Position numbers and translations under genes: made by a program. The notes under the pieces were generated by a model that saw only the letters and a program-made list of their open reading frames with translations, was not told the origin of the DNA and ran no database searches. 64,000 nt of DNA from Volutella citrinella (taxonomy: Eukaryota > Ascomycota > Sordariomycetes > Hypocreales > Nectriaceae): positions 3,348,001 through 3,412,000 of the forward strand of contig JAWZSP010000004.1 in NCBI GenBank assembly GCA_034401135.1. The letters run 5' to 3'. Positions 58,401-64,000 of the stretch are shown one piece after another. Within the stretch, counting starts at the first letter, position 1; the number at the start of each line of letters is the position of its first letter.

Positions 58401-58998
58401 GCCCCGAATGGATGCGCCGTTCGGTTGGCTCGATAGATTCAATAAGGTATGTCGCCAACTGGGCATGCCCCTCTTTGATGTCTTGGCGAAATGCGGTCAA
58501 CGAATTGACGATGCGACCAACATCCCAGTCGGATTTTCGAGGCGTCTGTCGCTTCGGTGTCGTGGCCTTGACCAGCTCACCGGTCTTGGGAAGTTGCGAC
58601 TCGAGCGGAGGGGTGACCTGTTGGGAGTTGGAGCTCAAGGGGGCAATACCAGACAGCCTCGCCATGTTGTCACGAGCATCGCCAGGCGGGTCCTTGTGCG
58701 CGAGAGCTGGTGACGAGACTTTGGAGGGCGGGACGGAGGATGTGTCGGATGGAAGGTAGCCAGGCTGGTTAAAGGAGCCGCTTATGGACCGGCGGATGGG
58801 AGGCGGGCTGATTGGACGGCGCGTCGCGGGTTTGATGTTGTCGTCAGAAGTGTAGGGCCCGTCAGGCTGCGAGTCGGATCGGCTGGAGAGGCTGGTGACG
58901 GCGCGGGCCGACGGTGATTGCTGGAAGGAGGCGTGGGTGGGAGAAGCGGCAGAGTCACTGGAGTCCATCGTCAGGTCGACGACGGCGGCTGATTCCAT
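55465..58998 (-). CDS. KMT6: PRC2 histone H3K27 methyltransferase, KMT6/EZH2
   Basis: Catalytic subunit of Polycomb repressive complex 2, which methylates H3 Lys27 for facultative heterochromatin. Two exons, 58998-58309 and 58248-55465, give 1157 aa. The N-terminal 230 residues are disordered (MESAAVVDLTMDSSD start). The Cys-rich CXC/pre-SET region spans about 626-735 (LCEPCSHEGSC, KFTGCACHSLGKTC). The SET domain is about 738-868, with GCGYGLYTAED, RYINHASESDKRGCN and the catalytic-Tyr block LFFNYGENF. After SET there is a 290-residue basic tail with AT-hook-like cores (KKKGRPRAQ near 892; GSGRPRKYPRG near 1029). Known animal EZH2 ends soon after SET. The start is the first ATG of an otherwise open frame. 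Confidence 0.93.
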
Positions 58999-60895
58999 GG
59001 CGGCTCCCGGTGCAGCTGCTTCTGCTGCAATTGCTGGCTTATTAAGGTTCTCAGGGCTGCGCCTCTCCTTGTCCTGGTGCAGCCGCCTCCACCATCCTGG
59101 AAAAAGTGAGTTTGATGCCACCGTGAAGGAAGGCGCGAGTCATCAGCCAAACAATGGGCAGTGGGAGGGAAGGCTCAGGGCGCGTGCGGGCGCGTGAGGT
59201 GGCCGAGGTGGCAGATGGGGCAGGCGCGGGCGACCAAGGCAACGTGACCTGGGGCAGTCCGGCAGGCGATCAAGGTACGCAGCGCGGCTGGCGAACAAAA
59301 CAGTGCACGCTGCAGGCTGCTGCACGCAGTGGAGGGGAATGGGGGGGGGGTGTTGGGGTGTCCAAGCCTCGGAGTGAGGGCTACCGTGACCGTGTTGGTG
59401 ACGGGCCACTGGTGGAGCGCGAATGCAGCGTAGCCGACCGAGCCAGAAGAATCGTCTCGCGCATACGCATACGCTTTTCACATGTGCCTCCAAGCGGGCC
59501 TGTGGCTGCTACGATGCGAAGGAACGAGGCGACAGGCACGTCGAGTCTGCGAGACGCTGGTGCGCGATCCGACCTAGCTGCTCCCGTGCACAATCCACGG
59601 CAGAGAGGGTGAGTGAGGGAGCGAGCGAGCGAGTGCAAGTGGGTGTGGGTGTGCGACAGAGAGCCGACGCGTTGAGGAGTTCTCTTGTGCCTGGGGGGCC
59701 TCTGGGCTGGGCTGTCTCTCTGCACGGGCACCGGAGCCGCGTTGCGTTAGCGGCTAGCTGAGCAAATACTGCAGCGCCTTGCCACAAGGGGCAGCCGGAC
59801 CCTGGAGGGCATTCATCGCCTGCGCGCGTATAAACAAGCAGCGGCAGGGAACAACAAATACCATTCCCGGCGGCAATTTCCACTGCAGTCAAGTACTACT
59901 AATGTACAGTCCCTTATAAAGTCCGTTCGCAAATAAAACGTATTCGGTGTTCGATTCCAAGACCCGTCTTCTCTGCGATCCAAGGATTTTCCGGACCTTC
60001 CTTTGTTTACGCCACGGGGCCAACAGGGTATCGCCTTAAAAATATTATTTACCCGCGGGCGGATGATAGCGCCGACCTCGACGCCGCGCCCACATCGTCA
60101 GGCTGTTGGTACCCACAAGTGGAACAGCCACTCAAGACTCATCAAATGGCTTCCCCTGCCAGCTGTGAAGAAGCCACGACTGCAGACAGAATGGTTTGAC
60201 ACATTGGACGGACTACTTCTATACTGGTTACCCGCGTGCAAGTGAGCAATCACAAATATCGTGCAGCAGCTGTAACGAGAAAGCCGAGGGGCTGCAGTCC
60301 TGATTTGCGGTCAATGTGAAAACGCGGCGCCCACCCAATGGCAAACAAGAGAATGAATGTCCCTCCATTGCAGACAGTTTGTTTGTTCGCTTGCCTCTAC
60401 AACTCGGCATGATGAACGGAATGCCACCCTGAAGCAATCTTTTCACGAAGGACGAGCTCATCACACAGGCGATATTCTGGAGGTGGCTGTTGGATGCTCC
60501 CGTTTTCGTTATTTCTGCTTCCCTATTATGAATCATATCCAAATTCCTACCTCTGAGTAATTCGTATGAGCTATTACCATGGACTCAGTGATGCTTAAAA
60601 AAGAACTAATACAATTGAGGCCTATGTCGAGCGCGCCGGTTGTCATTACGACCTTATGTATGCACAATTCCAGTTATGCCACAGAAAAAGTTGTGCCTGC
60701 CGCACCACCCGAACCCCACCCCCAGGCAACCAGGACCCTCGCCTGGAAGAAGCGACGTCAGTCAATAACGTCATCTGGCCCAATAGCTCCAGCTGGCACG
60801 ATTACCTTTAAAGAGCTTCACCACCACCATTCCCAAGCTTCCCCTCCTTCTCGACAACTTCCTCAACCCAAAAAACGTGTCAGAATATACCGAAA
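58999..60895. promoter_or_regulatory. Divergent KMT6-BAP31 promoter region
   Basis: About 1.9 kb between head-to-head genes. It contains a guanine-rich tract at 59332-59358 and GAGC/GTGTGG simple repeats around 59610-59660. The side near 60895 is C-rich with CACCA repeats, as in a leader. Frames up to about 150 codons exist but lack any motif. No gene supported. Confidence 0.5.
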
Positions 60896-61744
60896 ATGAC
60901 GCTCTACTTCTCTTTGGTACGTCGCTGTGGACAGCGTCCATCATCGCTATGGTCGCTGGACGCATCGCGCGCAACGCATCCCCGCTGACCACTGTGCCAG
61001 GTCTTCCTCCTCTTGGTGTTCGAGATGGGGCTGTTCATGCTCCTGATCGTGCCACTGCCCTTCACCATGAAGCGCAAGATCTTCACGTATGGCCGCCTCC
61101 CCAAGTCACGCAAGTCTCACGCACCGCAGCGACAGGGCTAACCAGCAGTAGCTTCATCTCCGAGAACCCCATCGTCGCCAAGGTCCAGTACTGGATGAAG
61201 ATCACCTTCATCTTCATTTTGATCCTCTTTATTGATAGTGTCAACCGCGTCTACCGTGTCCAGGTCGAGCTTGCCGCCGCGACGGAGAAGGCCAAGCAAG
61301 GAGGGTTCGTGACGACCTGCCCAAGACTTACATTTGGCAAGCTGCTAACAAGGCTCCATCAATAGTGCCGCTGTCATGGGTCATGAACGTCTCGAAGTAC
61401 AGGCTCGAAAGTTCTATTCGCAGCGTAACATGTACCTCTGCGGATTCACTCTCTTCCTCTCCCTCATCCTGAACCGCACCTACGTCATGATACTCGAAAC
61501 GATGCGCCTCGAGGACAAGATTCGCGAGTACGAAGGCACCAAGAAGGACACCAAGGAGGCCGAGAAGCTTGCTGTCGCTGGAAAGCCCGGCGAGATTGCC
61601 AGGCTCAAGAAGGAGCTTGAGCTCAAGGAGCAGGACCTGCAGAACCTCAAGAAACAGAGCGAGCAGCTGCACAAGGCCTACGACGAGCTCAGCGACAAGT
61701 ACGCTGCCACTCAGAAGGCTGATGAGGCCAAGAAGAGCATCTGA
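60896..61744 (+). CDS. ER membrane protein of the BAP31/Yet family
   Basis: ER cargo-sorting membrane protein (BAP31; yeast Yet1-3). Four exons: 60896-60916, 61001-61086, 61152-61304 and 61366-61744, giving 212 aa. The first exon is just seven codons (MTLYFSL). Spliced, the N-terminus becomes MTLYFSLVFLLLVFEMGLFM, the first of three hydrophobic helices; the others are ITFIFILILFIDSVNRVY and NMYLCGFTLFLSLILNRTY. A cytosolic coiled coil of about 90 residues follows (EKLAVAGKPGEIARLKKELE, QNLKKQSEQLHKAYDEL). The protein ends KKSI, a dilysine ER-retrieval signal (KKxx) as in the family. The exon assignment is supported by frame continuity at all three junctions and CTAAC-type branch points. Confidence 0.92.
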
Positions 61745-62108
61745 ACCGGAACTTGAAAGCAGTAACGCTACAGCCGCGGGATGAATCGAGTCAGACGGGA
61801 GACGGCGTCTTTCGGACCAGGTGCCAAGGGAAGAACCACCCAGACATGTTAGGAGTTGCCGTCTTTGGCGTGCCACAAGAGAGGAGTTGGTTTTATGAAA
61901 AAAGGATGAAGATGAAGAATTGTACACTGGTATGCGGGGGAAACAGCCACAATAGTTTCTTCCGGCTGTAGCCAATGAATCTTATTTGCAATGAGGATGC
62001 TTATTTCGCCAAAGACTGCTTCATCGTCTCCTAGCGCAACAGTCGTCCGTATGTGAGGGTGTCTGTCAATTTCCATGAGGGCATCGGTAATACTTCGAAC
62101 ACTATCTC
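61745..62108. other. Convergent BAP31 / DUF1479 3' region
   Basis: About 360 bp between opposing stop codons. Presumably both 3' UTRs; nothing else is seen. Confidence 0.45.
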
Positions 62109-63545
62109 CTAGTAGTACGTCGTGTCGTACTTTTCAGGGAACAGTATCCCATTCGCCATCTCCAGTACAGCCTGCTCATTCTCATCAGCTGCATCTTCTT
62201 CCTCCCAAGGCAACAACCCCATAGCGCGCATGCCTTCGACTCCGCCAGCCTCGCCAACCTCCCGAACCCCTTCGTCCCCCGTGCGTGCGCTCTCGCCGTG
62301 GATTCCGGCAAAGTCCGGGCTTGCGTTGCCGAATAAGAAGGCCTTGCGCTGGCGGGCGAGAAAGAGGGCATTGGTCTGCGTCAACGGACACGCCGGCAGG
62401 TGGAGAACGGTGATGCTTGGAAGACTTGGCCGGCAGCGGCGGTCAAGGGCGTAGACTGCATCACAATGCCAGACCAGGTAGTCGCCCGGGGCGAGGTGGG
62501 GTATGGGCACCATGCTGCGGGCAAGCTCGAGGTGAGGGTGAAGGGCTTCGTTGAGCTCCTGCGGGTATGAGGGGAGGGCACCCTGGATGATGGAAGACAG
62601 GGGTCGCTCCAGCGTCCAGTTTTCGGGCGAGAGGAAGCCTGGATGGGACGTTGAGGAGATCACGGGAGAGAAAAATGGGCGGAGCAGCAGATATGCGGTA
62701 GTGAGGCGGATCGACGGAAACAGCTGCATGATGCCTTCGCCAATGGGTAGCTCGCTGAGCGAGAGCAGGCCTTGGAACATGCGGAACATGCTGCATGCTC
62801 CATCGCCGTTATACAGGTCACTTGTCACCCGGAGCCTCGCGCTGCTCTCCCAGGGGTCATAGTCCTCCCACCTGCCGTTCCAAACTCGCTGGTATGTGGC
62901 GCCATAGCCGTCGGGCTCCCATCTCTCGACGCTTCCGCCGTCGACATAGATACTGAGGGAGCACGGCTCATCATCAGGGCTACGCATGCGTAGCCGATCA
63001 GCATAGCTGACGGGAAAGTTGGGGCTGACCATTGCGGAAGGATCATCAGAGTGCCACAGATTCATTAGAAACTTCTGTACAAGGAGAACATTGCTGTCAG
63101 CTCGTGCCTTGATCTGTGCTGGAGACCAGTACACCCCGTACAGGTGCGGATCGTGCGTGGGCAGGCGCCGGGCACGCCGGTCCTTGTCCAGATACAAATC
63201 CGTGTCGTTCTTCCATTCTTCTGCGGTTTGGCGAGGGATGACTCCCCGGATGACAGCGGCGCCACGGTTTTTTAATTGGGCAGAGAACTCGTCTGTATTG
63301 GACTGTTTGCGAAGGTCATCCAGTGCTATTGATGGGAATACTTTGGCGCCAGCGTTGGTGATGGTTTCGATCTCGGCCTTGAGCTTCACTAACAACCGCT
63401 TCCATGAATCCAGCACTTGCGCTTCGTTTCCTGTGATGAGTGCCTCTTTAATTCTCGCAAATCGCGCTGACAGAGGCGTGGGTTCAGTGGTCATTGCAAA
63501 CATGCTTGCGCTCTCCCCATGCTCAGTCCCTTGTGACGGAGACAT
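62109..63545 (-). CDS. DUF1479-family oxygenase-like protein (YbiU-related)
   Basis: A 478-aa single-exon protein of the DUF1479 family, relatives of bacterial YbiU with a cupin-like fold resembling Fe(II)/2-oxoglutarate dioxygenases; substrates are unknown. Family blocks are plain: RGAAVIRGVIP, YWSPAQIKARA, VDGGSVERWEPDGYG, SDLYNGDGACSMFRMFQG, SIRLTTAYLLLRPFF, HLAPGDYLVWHCDAVYALD and LHLPACPLTQTNALFLARQR. The usual HxDGGS metal motif reads YVDGGS here, and the later HCD-x-IHAVD block reads HCDAVYALD, so two histidines I expect are tyrosines. The enzyme may be inactive or altered, although the fold seems intact. Start choice is uncertain: 63545 is the first ATG, with alternatives at 63503 and 63494. 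Confidence 0.8.
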   Translation of the reverse strand: MSPSQGTEHGESASMFAMTTEPTPLSARFARIKEALITGNEAQVLDSWKRLLVKLKAEIETITNAGAKVFPSIALDDLRKQSNTDEFSAQLKNRGAAVIRGVIPRQTAEEWKNDTDLYLDKDRRARRLPTHDPHLYGVYWSPAQIKARADSNVLLVQKFLMNLWHSDDPSAMVSPNFPVSYADRLRMRSPDDEPCSLSIYVDGGSVERWEPDGYGATYQRVWNGRWEDYDPWESSARLRVTSDLYNGDGACSMFRMFQGLLSLSELPIGEGIMQLFPSIRLTTAYLLLRPFFSPVISSTSHPGFLSPENWTLERPLSSIIQGALPSYPQELNEALHPHLELARSMVPIPHLAPGDYLVWHCDAVYALDRRCRPSLPSITVLHLPACPLTQTNALFLARQRKAFLFGNASPDFAGIHGESARTGDEGVREVGEAGGVEGMRAMGLLPWEEEDAADENEQAVLEMANGILFPEKYDTTYY

Positions 63546-64000
63546 CTCGAGCGACGAAACTGGGTGTGAGTGTTGTTGGGTCCACAACCAATGTCAATCT
63601 GGGATGCGATGTCGTGGCAGGAGGCTGGCCGAGCGGCAAGCCTACCCCGGGAAGAGAAGTAGGTTTAAATTAATACAGGAAGATCATGTCGTAGCTTGCA
63701 TGAGGGCGATGGAACGCATTTTATAGAACGGCGACAGAAGCAAGCAGAAGCAAGCGCATCGCTCCGGGCAGTAAACCACTGAGAGAGATGCCGATGCCAT
63801 CGTCAGAGGTGCCCCTGCCAGGCTGGCACCAGGGTCTCGCCGGACGGAAATTCTTCGGTGAGCGCTCCTATACTTCGGGTGTCGTCGCCATTCCGGGCCG
63901 GCCAGCCGGCGCCTTTTGATTTGAGGGCTCGATACGCCTTACGAGGCTTGCGCATTTGAGCAGATGACCTCGACATCAAGAACCATTGACGAACCAGAGA
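63546..64000. other. Window end, promoter of the DUF1479 gene
   Basis: About 450 bp upstream of the minus-strand DUF1479 gene. An ATG at 63964 opens a plus-strand frame (MTSTSRTIDEPE) that runs off the window end; it could be the start of a divergent gene, but 12 codons cannot establish that. Confidence 0.25.

Noticed and set aside
13423..58998. SWD1 (H3K4 methylation) and KMT6 (H3K27 methylation) in one window as a functional chromatin cluster
   Set aside because: They are over 40 kb apart with many unrelated housekeeping genes between; chance linkage is the simpler explanation.
58999..59121. In-frame extension upstream of KMT6
   Set aside because: The first codon is GTG and no ATG occurs before 58998; a CAG acceptor-like site near 59102 could mark a noncoding 5' exon, but I cannot support coding use.
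1..64000. Secondary-metabolite cluster, transposons, rRNA or CRISPR
   Set aside because: No polyketide or peptide synthetase, transposase, reverse transcriptase, rRNA or spaced direct-repeat pattern was seen on either strand.

Overview
This window looks like nuclear DNA of a filamentous ascomycete, most likely a sordariomycete and perhaps Hypocreales. The class-level placement is inferred from protein resemblance. The evidence is short spliceosomal introns (about 50-120 nt, donors near GTATGT/GTAAGT, CTRAY branch points close to the acceptor), CT-rich promoters and leaders, and a set of typical fungal proteins (eisosome Pil1/Lsp1, Msb1/DUF1708, Rcr, Tma23). Every intron boundary given here was read by eye from splice motifs and frame continuity, not from transcripts.

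Layout. The first 7.1 kb is gene-poor; it holds one candidate 55-residue Cys/Trp-rich ORF. RPB1 (minus) and SWD1 (minus) follow, then intron-dense THG1 (plus), TMA23 (minus), a TMCO4/Mil1-like hydrolase (plus) and an MSB1-like protein (minus). A second gene-poor stretch covers about 25.3-30.4 kb. After it come UNG (minus), HRD3 (plus), an RCR-type membrane protein (plus), a conserved protein of unknown function (minus), alanyl-tRNA synthetase (plus), an NDUFAF7/MidA methyltransferase (minus), PIL1/LSP1 (plus), a NAA38-like Sm protein (minus), RAD2/XPG (plus), TFIIS (plus), a Mcy1-like cysteine synthase homologue (minus), the PRC2 methyltransferase KMT6/EZH2 (minus), a BAP31/Yet protein (plus) and a DUF1479 oxygenase-like protein (minus). 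Most neighbours are in divergent or convergent pairs.

The content is housekeeping: Pol II transcription (RPB1, TFIIS), chromatin (SWD1 of COMPASS, KMT6 of PRC2), DNA repair (UNG, RAD2), tRNA biology (THG1, AlaRS), ER function (HRD3, BAP31), mitochondria (NDUFAF7, Mcy1-like) and cell cortex or polarity (PIL1, MSB1, RCR). I see no secondary-metabolite cluster, transposon, CRISPR array, rRNA or convincing tRNA. I found no clearly new multi-gene system. The best leads are individual: possible dual localisation of AlaRS and UNG through in-frame upstream extensions, a DUF1479 protein lacking expected metal-ligand histidines, a KMT6 with a long AT-hook-like tail, a GC-AG intron in THG1, a nine-base terminal exon in TFIIS, and the small ORF with a hairpin in its presumed leader.
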